Assembly: GCA_964527395.1 (NCBI GenBank)
Contig: CAZGQD010000018.1
Location: 1-28,779, forward strand
From: GCA-2688265 sp964527395
Lineage (GTDB): Archaea; Nanobdellota; Nanobdellia; Woesearchaeales; GW2011-AR9
Reading direction: 5' to 3'
DNA: 28,779 nt
Below the pieces are notes generated by a model that was given only the letters and a program-made list of their open reading frames with translations, was not told the DNA's origin and did not search any database. Each line of letters starts with the position of its first letter. Within the stretch, counting starts at the first letter, position 1. This document shows positions 6,420 through 13,246 of the stretch, one piece after another. The position numbers and the translations under genes were made by a program.

Positions 6420-7409
6420 TTACCTTAATATCTGTTGAATTAAATCTATTGGACTTATGTCTTTCATAGCTACTCCTTTTTGGGAAATTACTCTTGATGC
6501 AAAAAGTGATCCTAAGCTGCCTGCTAGAGACAGTGGCCAATTGTGTGTAAAACCATAAAGAAGACCAGCTGCGTAACTGTCACCTGCTCCTGTAGTATCA
6601 ATTGCGTTAACTGCGTTTGCTTGGATTTGAATAGTTTCACCTTTGTAGGAAATCAATGAACCTTTTGGACCTAGTTTTACTACTGCCATTTTCACTTGCT
6701 TTGCTACTTCATTTAAGGCTTGCATTTCTTCTAGACCAGTGAACTCTTTTGCTTCATCTTCATTCATGAAAACAATATCAATATCGTTTTTTACTAGAAT
6801 TTTGAGGAATTCTTTGTTTCTTCTGATTAAACCTGGGTCAGCTAGGTCCATTGAAACTAATGTATTTGCTTCTTTTGCAACTTTGATTGCATGGAGCAAG
6901 GTGTCTTTGCTGTCTCCTTCAATTTGATAACCCTCTAAGTGTAAGACTTTTGCTTTTCTGATGTCATCATCTAAGACATGTTCTGGTTTGATTTTGATTG
7001 CTGCACCCAAATGAGTTGAGAAAGTTCTTTGAGAGTCCGGGGTGATAAAAGTTAGAGCGTGACCAGTTAGATCTTCGTTTTTAGTGAATTTTGTTTCTAC
7101 ACCTATTTTTTGAAGCTCTTGTTCATAGATTTGACCATTTTCATCGTTACCTACAACTCCGCAAAAGATAACGTGTCCTCCTAAGAGTGCTACACCTTTG
7201 AGAGTGTTTGCTGAAGATCCGCCAGGAATTACTTCAATTTTCATTTCAGTTTGTTTTATTTTATTTAGAAATTCTGTTGCTTTGTCATGGTCAACAAGCT
7301 GCATTTCGCCCTTTTTTAAGTCAAACTCTAGTAAGGTGTTTTCGTCTACATCAATCAAAAAGTCCATTAAAGGAGAACCAAGCCCGATCACATCTATTGA
7401 TTTTCTCAT
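6420..7409 (-). CDS. PfkB-family kinase, probable adenosine kinase
   Basis: Ribokinase-fold kinase of 329 residues. It has the N-terminal GLGSPLMDFLIDVD, the substrate-binding GGSSANTLKGVALLGG, GVVGNDENGQIY, and the C-terminal anion hole and catalytic base DTTGAGDSYAAGLLYG. Length and the MQLVDHDKA region resemble adenosine-kinase-type PfkB proteins. The neighbours (MTA phosphorylase and APRT, with SAH hydrolase 6 kb away) make adenosine to AMP the likely reaction, although the sugar specificity of PfkB proteins cannot be read from sequence alone. First gene of the operon; TATA (CTTATAAG, 7431-7438) is 25 bp upstream, leaderless. Confidence 0.85.
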   Translation of the reverse strand: MRKSIDVIGLGSPLMDFLIDVDENTLLEFDLKKGEMQLVDHDKATEFLNKIKQTEMKIEVIPGGSSANTLKGVALLGGHVIFCGVVGNDENGQIYEQELQKIGVETKFTKNEDLTGHALTFITPDSQRTFSTHLGAAIKIKPEHVLDDDIRKAKVLHLEGYQIEGDSKDTLLHAIKVAKEANTLVSMDLADPGLIRRNKEFLKILVKNDIDIVFMNEDEAKEFTGLEEMQALNEVAKQVKMAVVKLGPKGSLISYKGETIQIQANAVNAIDTTGAGDSYAAGLLYGFTHNWPLSLAGSLGSLFASRVISQKGVAMKDISPIDLIQQILR

Positions 7410-7430
7410 GCGATTTTTTTAGGCTTTTAT

Positions 7431-7463
7431 CTTATAAGGATTGTGCTTTTGCTGTTTATATTA
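7431..7463. promoter_or_regulatory. Divergent promoters of the salvage operon and a glycosyltransferase
   Basis: CTTATAAG at 7431-7438 serves the leftward adenosine kinase (ATG 25 bp away). TTTATATTA at 7455-7463 serves the rightward gene, giving it a leader of about 15 nt that contains GAGAGG. The two TATA centres are only about 25 bp apart, so initiation complexes on both strands would compete. Confidence 0.55.
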
Positions 7464-7500
7464 CTAAAAGTTTTTATTTGGCAGGGTCTGAGAGGCTAAA

Positions 7501-8910
7501 GTGGCAAAAGTAGCTAGGGAAATAAAGAGGGATTTTGAAGATATTGATAGAGATACTTCTTGTGGAGCTAGAATTGCGTGTGTGATTCCGGCTTTTAATG
7601 AAGAGAAAAATATTCGGGCTGTACTTGAAGTTGTTTCTGGTTATGACAGATTTGATGAGATCATAATTGTTGATGATGGGTCTGTTGATGGGACTTGTGA
7701 CATTGTTTTGGAATATTCTGGCAGATTTAGGATTAAATTGCTTAAACATGAAGTGAACAAAGGTAAGACTGCTGCTGTTCTGACTGGAATTGATGCTAGT
7801 TCTTCTGATGTGATTGTGATGCTAGATGCTGATTTGATTAATTTGACGCATGAGAACCTTGATAAGCTGATTGATCCTATTGTTAATCGAGAGCTTGATT
7901 TGGCAATACTTGATCGAGAAGGTGATAGAAGAACAATATTTGGGTTTAGTAACTGTGCTCGATTTTTTGGTGGTGAAAGAGCCTTTTGGAAGAAAGATTT
8001 TGTTCAGATTGATATTCCAGAGGATGGTGGATTTCTTTTGGAGATAATTATGAATTTGCATTATATCGAAAATGGATTTAGGATTAAAAGCATACATTGT
8101 CCGAATTTATATACTGTTCATCAGTTTAAGAAGTTTGGGAAGGTCAAAGGATATACTAATTATCTTAAGACTTCACTAAAAATAGTTAGAGAATCAGGAC
8201 TAATGAATTTTATGTCACAAGCACGTGCAATTGAGAGTGACCATAATGATAAAAAGGTGTTTGAAGAGACGCTTAAGAAGCTGTATGGTTTGAAAGAGTT
8301 GCAAGAGAAGTTTAGTTCTGAAGAAATGTTTGAGTTCATATCTGTGAAGGTTCGTAATAGTCGTGATAGAGTGAGGAAAGCTCAATTATTGGCTAAGGAG
8401 AAGTTGGCTAATGGGAAAAATGTTGCTAAATCAAAAGTTTTTTCTTTTGTTGGAAATGTTGTTGTAAAAGAAATTGCTTGTGAGAATATTTCGTTTGTTA
8501 TTGCGATAAATGATAATATCCCTGAGTTTGAAGGAGAATTAGGTGAAAAATATAGTGCAGAATATTTTCTTGATAGAATATCTGGCAAGGCAAGTGTAAT
8601 TTTAATAGGATCTATTGGGTTTGTTGATGCAGGATATATTGTAGCATATGACAAATATTCTGATGGATCAATATATTGCTGGATGGCAGGAGTCGATATT
8701 AAGTTTCGTAGGAGAAGCGTGTTGAAAAATATGATGAATTATTTATTTACTTGGGCTGAAGCTAATGGATATTCAAAAGTGACTATCAAAACTAGAAACA
8801 ATAGGCGTGAGATGCTTAGATTCTTGGTGAAATATGGATTTAATATTTGTGGGTTTAAAGCAAAAGAGGATATTTTAGAGAATAGAATATTGTTGGAGAT
8901 GAGTATTTAG
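7501..8910 (+). CDS. Family-2 glycosyltransferase fused to a GNAT-like domain
   Basis: Residues 22-240 form a GT2 domain of the dolichol-/polyprenyl-phosphate sugar transferase kind: CVIPAFNEEKNI, IIIVDDGSVDGT, NKGKTAAV and the metal-binding VIVMLDADL (DAD at 109-111). No membrane helices follow. After a charged helical linker (about 245-320) comes a C-terminal domain (about 330-469) with GNAT character: GYIVAYDKYSDGSIYCW, then VDIKFRRRSVLKNMMNYLF in the acetyl-CoA position and RFLVKYGFNICGF at the end. The acetyl-CoA loop is not a clean RxxGxG, so activity is uncertain. Start is GTG behind GAGAGG. Such a fusion would glycosylate and acylate one carrier or glycan; this is inference. Confidence 0.8.
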   Translation: MAKVAREIKRDFEDIDRDTSCGARIACVIPAFNEEKNIRAVLEVVSGYDRFDEIIIVDDGSVDGTCDIVLEYSGRFRIKLLKHEVNKGKTAAVLTGIDASSSDVIVMLDADLINLTHENLDKLIDPIVNRELDLAILDREGDRRTIFGFSNCARFFGGERAFWKKDFVQIDIPEDGGFLLEIIMNLHYIENGFRIKSIHCPNLYTVHQFKKFGKVKGYTNYLKTSLKIVRESGLMNFMSQARAIESDHNDKKVFEETLKKLYGLKELQEKFSSEEMFEFISVKVRNSRDRVRKAQLLAKEKLANGKNVAKSKVFSFVGNVVVKEIACENISFVIAINDNIPEFEGELGEKYSAEYFLDRISGKASVILIGSIGFVDAGYIVAYDKYSDGSIYCWMAGVDIKFRRRSVLKNMMNYLFTWAEANGYSKVTIKTRNNRREMLRFLVKYGFNICGFKAKEDILENRILLEMSI

Positions 8911-8950
8911 AACAGACATATTTTTAAGCTAAATATTAAACTACTTTTAT

Positions 8951-9340
8951 ATGGGATTAGACTTATTCATACTAGATGACAATAATCATGTTCGTGAGAT
9001 GTTGACTGGATATGCTGACCAATTTAATATATCTGTAGTACCATATAGTAGTGGGGTGGAAGCCCTTAATTTTTTAAGAGACTGTGAACCAAGTGATTTT
9101 CCTGGAACATATCTTGTTGATATGAGAATCCCTGGTTCTGAAGAAGAATTAGCATCCTCTTTAGAGATTTATAGATTTTTAGAAGCACAAGGAAAAGTAG
9201 ATAATTTCTATTTTATTACAGGAAACATCTCAGATCATGACAGAAAAGTGGCTGCAGACACTGGTGCAGAGATTATTCTGAAAAATCCTGCTGGTTTAGA
9301 GAGTATTGTTAGAATAATCCGGAATTCTAAAAGGGACTGA
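8951..9340 (+). CDS. Stand-alone response-regulator receiver domain
   Basis: A CheY-like receiver with no output domain, 129 residues. Acidic pocket Asp9/Asp10 (FILDDN), phospho-acceptor Asp57 in YLVDMRIPG, the switch Thr90 in YFITGN, and the conserved Lys111-x-Pro in ILKNP are all present, so it should be phosphorylatable. No histidine kinase is in the window. It lies between two glycosyltransferase genes, upstream of a GspE/PilT-like ATPase. Leaderless, with a TATA-like ATTTTTAAG about 25 bp upstream. Confidence 0.88.
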   Translation: MGLDLFILDDNNHVREMLTGYADQFNISVVPYSSGVEALNFLRDCEPSDFPGTYLVDMRIPGSEEELASSLEIYRFLEAQGKVDNFYFITGNISDHDRKVAADTGAEIILKNPAGLESIVRIIRNSKRD

Positions 9341-9392
9341 AACTAGTCTCTAGAATAGATTCCTTTTTATATTGTAGATTTCTGAATGTTTT

Positions 9393-10553
9393 ATGAGTGT
9401 TTTAGGTGTTTCTATTGCAGTAGCTGGACTTATGTTAACTATGCCAGTTTGGAACTTATTTAGTACTAGGAAACTTAGAAAAAATATTTTGAAAAAACAA
9501 GATGGGGCTTTTGTAAGTATTATTGTGCCTATGCGAAATGAAGTGCACAATATCAAATATACTTTGCCTAAAATACTTGATTCTAACTATAGTAATTGTG
9601 AGATAATATTGCTGGATGATGGGTCAAGTGATGGAACATATGAACTTTGTGAAAATATTTTGGGAAAATATATTGATTCATTTGAATCTGTTGAGTCTGG
9701 TGGTGTTTTGGGAGCTGTTGGTGGTGCTCGGAAAAATGTTGTATTGCTTCGTGGAGAGAAGTTGCCAACAGGTTGGATGGGAAAACAGTGGGCTTTACAT
9801 CAAGCACAAAAATATGCAAAAGGAGATTTGTTGTTGTTCTTAGATGCAGATGTACATTTGAAAAAGAATGCTGTGAGTCGATTAGTTTCTGAGTTTCAAA
9901 GGAAAAAAGTTGATGTAATATCTGTATTTCCCAGACAGATTATGAAGAGTTTTGGTGAGAAGTTGCTTGTTCCAATATTACATTGGAGTTTGCTTGCGTT
10001 TTATCCGATATGGATGGCACAAAATAGTAAAACTGATAAATTTTGTATGGCTAATGGACAATGTATTCTAAGTAATAGGTCTGCATATGATGAAATTGGT
10101 GGGCATGAGATGATTAGGTATGAGATTTTAGAAGATTCTGCGTTTGCCAAAAATATGAAGAAGGCAAACAAAAGAATGAAAATATTTTTTTGTGATAGTT
10201 TTTCTTGTAGAATGTATTCTGACTTTTCTGAAGCATTTTTAGGGTTTTCTAAAAACACATTTACAGCTAGTAGAGTCCCAGCTTTGTTGTTTCCAGGACT
10301 TTATTTGATTGTGGTTGCTGTACATTATTTGGGATTCTTGGCGCCGTTTATAAATGAAAGTTTATTGCCTTTGACTGTGGCTATTGTTGTTTTACGAGTG
10401 ATTCAAACATATCAGACTGGCGAGGATTATTTTTACAATGTTGTTTTATTTCCTGTGCAGTTTACTTTGTATTGGTTCTTAGGTATGTATTCTTGGTGGA
10501 AAAGTATATTTGGAACTGTTAGCTGGAAAGGTAGAGAGTATAAATTGAAGTGA
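9393..10553 (+). CDS. Membrane-bound family-2 glycosyltransferase (CrtQ-like layout)
   Basis: An N-terminal transmembrane anchor (about 4-24) precedes a cytosolic GT2 domain: SIIVPMRNE, IILLDDGSSDGT, LPTGWMGKQWALHQAQ and LLLFLDADV (DAD 151-153), and a later acidic motif near EILEDSAFAK. Two to three C-terminal helices follow (about 300-325, 328-345 and 352-375). The LPTGWMGK-W signature and topology recall the CrtQ/HpnI-like group that acts on lipid acceptors; the acceptor here is unknown. TATA-like CTTTTTATATT about 25 bp upstream, leaderless. Confidence 0.85.
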   Translation: MSVLGVSIAVAGLMLTMPVWNLFSTRKLRKNILKKQDGAFVSIIVPMRNEVHNIKYTLPKILDSNYSNCEIILLDDGSSDGTYELCENILGKYIDSFESVESGGVLGAVGGARKNVVLLRGEKLPTGWMGKQWALHQAQKYAKGDLLLFLDADVHLKKNAVSRLVSEFQRKKVDVISVFPRQIMKSFGEKLLVPILHWSLLAFYPIWMAQNSKTDKFCMANGQCILSNRSAYDEIGGHEMIRYEILEDSAFAKNMKKANKRMKIFFCDSFSCRMYSDFSEAFLGFSKNTFTASRVPALLFPGLYLIVVAVHYLGFLAPFINESLLPLTVAIVVLRVIQTYQTGEDYFYNVVLFPVQFTLYWFLGMYSWWKSIFGTVSWKGREYKLK

Positions 10554-10613
10554 AATTGAAAGTGTTTTAAAATAATTCAGTAAGTTTTTATATCCCTAAA
10601 GATTCATAAAAGA

Positions 10614-11774
10614 ATGGTTATTCAAATCCTCCCAAATGAGGAGGAGGCCACTTGGCTACCAGGTGATACTGATCCAATTCTTAAATTGAGAACATTAATA
10701 TTTCTTGATGCAATAAGAAAAAGAGCTAGTGACATATATTTGATAGAAAGAGCTAAAGGAGTAGATGTGAGGTTTAAAATTGATTCTGCTGTTCGTTCAA
10801 AAATGGCTCCTCCTAGAGGATTATTTGGAGCTTTAACTGACAGTTTTAAACAAGCATTTGGCTTAGTTGAAGAAAGAGAAGTTCCATTAACAAGATGGGA
10901 GAAAGTTAGTGGGAAAAAACCAGAACTTGAAACAGTTGTGCGAGATTTAAAAGCAGGAGATTTGGTTTCTGGAATACTAAAGCATGACGTAGATAAAAAA
11001 ACAAGAATTAATCTCACAAATCTCCCTATTGGTAAATCGCAGGGGTATCATATAGAATTATTTTATGAAATGCCAGATCTTAGTCCTTTAGTTGGAGATT
11101 TTATTCAAGGACCAGGATTATATCTTGTCTCAAGTCCGCCAGATCATGGGAAAACTAGCTTTGCATACCATTTAGTAACTGATGCAATTATGAGAGGAAA
11201 GTTGACAGTATCTGTTGAACAAAAACCAGCTTATGTTGGACCTGTTGATGGAGTTAGAATGTCTCTTAGACCAGATGATTCAGAAATGGAAGGAAAATTG
11301 CGAGGTTTACGTGATTGGAACCCTGATTTTCTGTTTATTGATGATGTTAGTGATCCAAGAATGGTTGAGGAAGCTATGTTTTATGCTAAAAATGGAAAAG
11401 CAGTTGTTTTAGCAACTCCAGCAGCAGGTGTTGTGGGTAGCATTGATTATTTAGCTAGGCTTGGTGCTAACAGAGAAGAGACAGTTGATTATTTAAGAGC
11501 TGCAACATCTCAGAGATTAGTTAGTAGACTTGATCCTAGATTTCTTGAAGCTGGAGGAGGTGGAGAAATTTCACCTGATGATGATGGTTATTTAGGGATG
11601 GTTCCAATAAATCAAGTGCTTAATTCTGACAATATAGGTGATGTTAAGAAGGCTTTGCTTTCTGGTAAAGTGCCAGGAGATGATTATATTACTCCTTTTT
11701 CTAAGTTAGTTGAACCTTTAGTGGAGGGAGGAATTACAACAAAAGAAGAAGCAGGAAGAGTAGGTAGGTATTGA
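10614..11774 (+). CDS. GspE/PilT-like secretion ATPase with altered P-loop
   Basis: Type II/IV secretion and pilus ATPases power assembly of pili or secretion systems. Visible marks: an N-terminal ASDIYLIE...VRFKID block (38-57) typical of the PAS-like N2 domain, a P-loop in LVSSPPDHGKTSFAYH (Lys180, Thr181), an Asp-box-like VSVEQKPAY, Walker B DFLFIDDVSDP (239-248) and a late TSQRLVSRLDPR. The P-loop starts with Ser instead of Gly and carries PPDH where family members have PTGSG, so nucleotide handling may differ. No pilin or platform protein is adjacent. Leaderless, with TTTTTATATC about 26 bp upstream. Confidence 0.78.
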   Translation: MVIQILPNEEEATWLPGDTDPILKLRTLIFLDAIRKRASDIYLIERAKGVDVRFKIDSAVRSKMAPPRGLFGALTDSFKQAFGLVEEREVPLTRWEKVSGKKPELETVVRDLKAGDLVSGILKHDVDKKTRINLTNLPIGKSQGYHIELFYEMPDLSPLVGDFIQGPGLYLVSSPPDHGKTSFAYHLVTDAIMRGKLTVSVEQKPAYVGPVDGVRMSLRPDDSEMEGKLRGLRDWNPDFLFIDDVSDPRMVEEAMFYAKNGKAVVLATPAAGVVGSIDYLARLGANREETVDYLRAATSQRLVSRLDPRFLEAGGGGEISPDDDGYLGMVPINQVLNSDNIGDVKKALLSGKVPGDDYITPFSKLVEPLVEGGITTKEEAGRVGRY

Positions 11775-11805
11775 ATTTCTACGTTTTACTTCAAGAAAAG
11801 CCACT

Positions 11806-11839
11806 CCCACTGGACAGGTCCGGATAACACTTATAAATA
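11806..11839 (+). promoter_or_regulatory. Promoter of the broken nuclease, with shared upstream element
   Basis: CCCACTGGACA, then GGTCCGGATAA, ends 3 bp before TATA (TTATAAATA, 11831-11839). The ATG at 11858 lies about 23 bp after the TATA centre (leaderless). The same arrangement, with about 19 of 22 positions equal and the same spacing, precedes the broken Bro-N gene at 24909-24930 (minus strand). Confidence 0.7.
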
Positions 11840-11857
11840 AAGAAATCTGTTAGTTCT

Positions 11858-13246
11858 ATGACACAAAAATAAACATAAAAGGACTTTGTAAAGAGCAAAA
11901 AAGGGCCAAGATTCTTGAACATGCTAAGGCTGTTTATGATAAGGAGAAGCGTTTCTTAAGTAAAAGAGAAATTAGAGCAGTTTTTAATGTTGAATTGTAT
12001 AATTATTTCAAAAATATCTTTGATTTATACCAAAAAATTGGTGTTCAAGTGCCATTAGAGTTCTGCCCTAAGAGTTATGCAAGAGCTAAAATTATTGAAT
12101 ATGTTCAGAAGGAGTATGCTAAGGGGAGGTTTGTAGGGATTAAAGAATTGTGTTCTCTTCTTTGCATTAAGCTATCTACATATTTTAAATCAATGGAAGA
12201 CTTATACTCTAAATCAGGAATAGATCTTGAACTATATAGAAAAAGTCTTTTTGACAGAAGTGATAAAACTTACTCTGATGAAAAAAATGAAGAAAATAAG
12301 AAAAGAATAAAGAGATTAATTAGAAAAAGTGTAGATTTAGGTTTTTATCCAAGTACAAGTCTTATCCAAAAAAGATTAAATCTAAAATTTTACAAATACT
12401 TCAAAAATATTCAAGAAGCATATAAAGAAGCAAATGTTGTGTATGATAGGCCTTGTCCTACTATCCTAGGAAAGAAAAAAGAAGAAGTATTGACCGAAAT
12501 TGCTATTAAATTATTAGAAAACATGAACTATAAAGTTAAAAGAGTTTCTATTTATGAGGCACTGTCCTAAATCCTGCCTTCGGCTCGGGGCGAGGCTGAA
12601 GAGGCTCTTCTCCATGTTCATTCGCAAGCTCATTCAGGTCGAACGATAATGCTCTAACGAATAAGATCTCTTTCTGCTATCGACGCCCCCGAATAGATTT
12701 AGGACAGCGCCTATTTATGATAAAGATAATTTCAACAAAGGAGAAGATATTTTAGTTGAAAATAAATCTGGTGAGATGATTGTTGTTGAGATTAAAGCAT
12801 ATGGTAAATTAAAAAGAGTCTCAAAAAGAGAAATTGATCAACTTTATAGTTACATAAAGAAAAAAGAAGTTAAGAAAGGGATTTTAATTACTTCTTCTAC
12901 AATTGTAAGTGAGGTTAATTGGAATATTGATGTTATTGATGGCTTTAAGATTGAAAGACTATTGAAAAAATACAAATTTAGTGAAAAATTGACTGAACTT
13001 GAGTGGATTCAAACTGCAAAAGTTAATAAAAAAGAGTTAAATATGGCTAGATCAAATAAACGCAGCCAGATCATTTCATTTATTTTAGAAAATCCAAAAA
13101 TTGACAAGGTTAACACTGTAGAAAAGGCGCTTAAACTTAGTTTTAAGACTTATTTATCTAATAGATCAAATAAAATAATAAAAGAAATAAGAGAATGTTA
13201 TGAGCTTAATAGCGATAATGCTCAGGCTTATATGGTCCATCCTTAG
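11858..13246 (+). pseudogene. Repeat-plus-PD-(D/E)XK nuclease, broken by an element and a frameshift
   Basis: Subtracting the element at 12558-12711 and one TATTTATGA joins the reading frames before and after it exactly, giving about 408 residues. The N-terminal half has three or four repeats of about 50 residues, each ending in a YFKN/YFKS-x-x-x-x-Y motif, resembling the homing-endonuclease-associated (HNH_repeat) DNA-binding repeats. The C-terminal half has the nuclease signature GEDILV, then VVEIKAYG (Asp, Glu-x-Lys) and a following Gln (REIDQLYSY), like Mrr/RecB-type restriction endonucleases. The catalytic part lies wholly after the element. A second defect is near the start: the ATG at 11858 runs into TAA, but one extra A in the AAAAA at 11865-11869 gives MTQKINIKGLCKEQKRAK in frame with the first repeat. 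The 3' end overlaps the convergent SAH hydrolase gene by 41 bases. Confidence 0.85.
12558..12711. mobile_element. Family II GC-rich hairpin element, copy A, with 9-bp target duplication
   Basis: Terminal inverted repeats GGCACTGTCCTAAATC (12558-12573) and GATTTAGGACAGCGCC (12696-12711) differ at one position. The direct repeat TATTTATGA flanks it at 12549-12557 and 12712-12720. The interior is far richer in GC than its surroundings: TCGGGGCGAGGCTGAAGAGG starts a block matching copy B over about 28 bases, and ATCGACGCCCCCGA closes it; these pair (TCGGGGCG with CGCCCCCGA). It contains no ORF. It sits inside the nuclease gene. Confidence 0.88.

Noticed and set aside
7198..7513. Plus-strand open frames at the start of adenosine kinase
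   Set aside because: They lie opposite the conserved substrate-binding part of the kinase and have no family likeness.
12558..12711. Family II copy A as an mRNA intron
   Set aside because: The 9-bp direct duplication and terminal inverted repeats fit transposition better, and a second copy lies in intergenic DNA. It remains testable by RNA sequencing.
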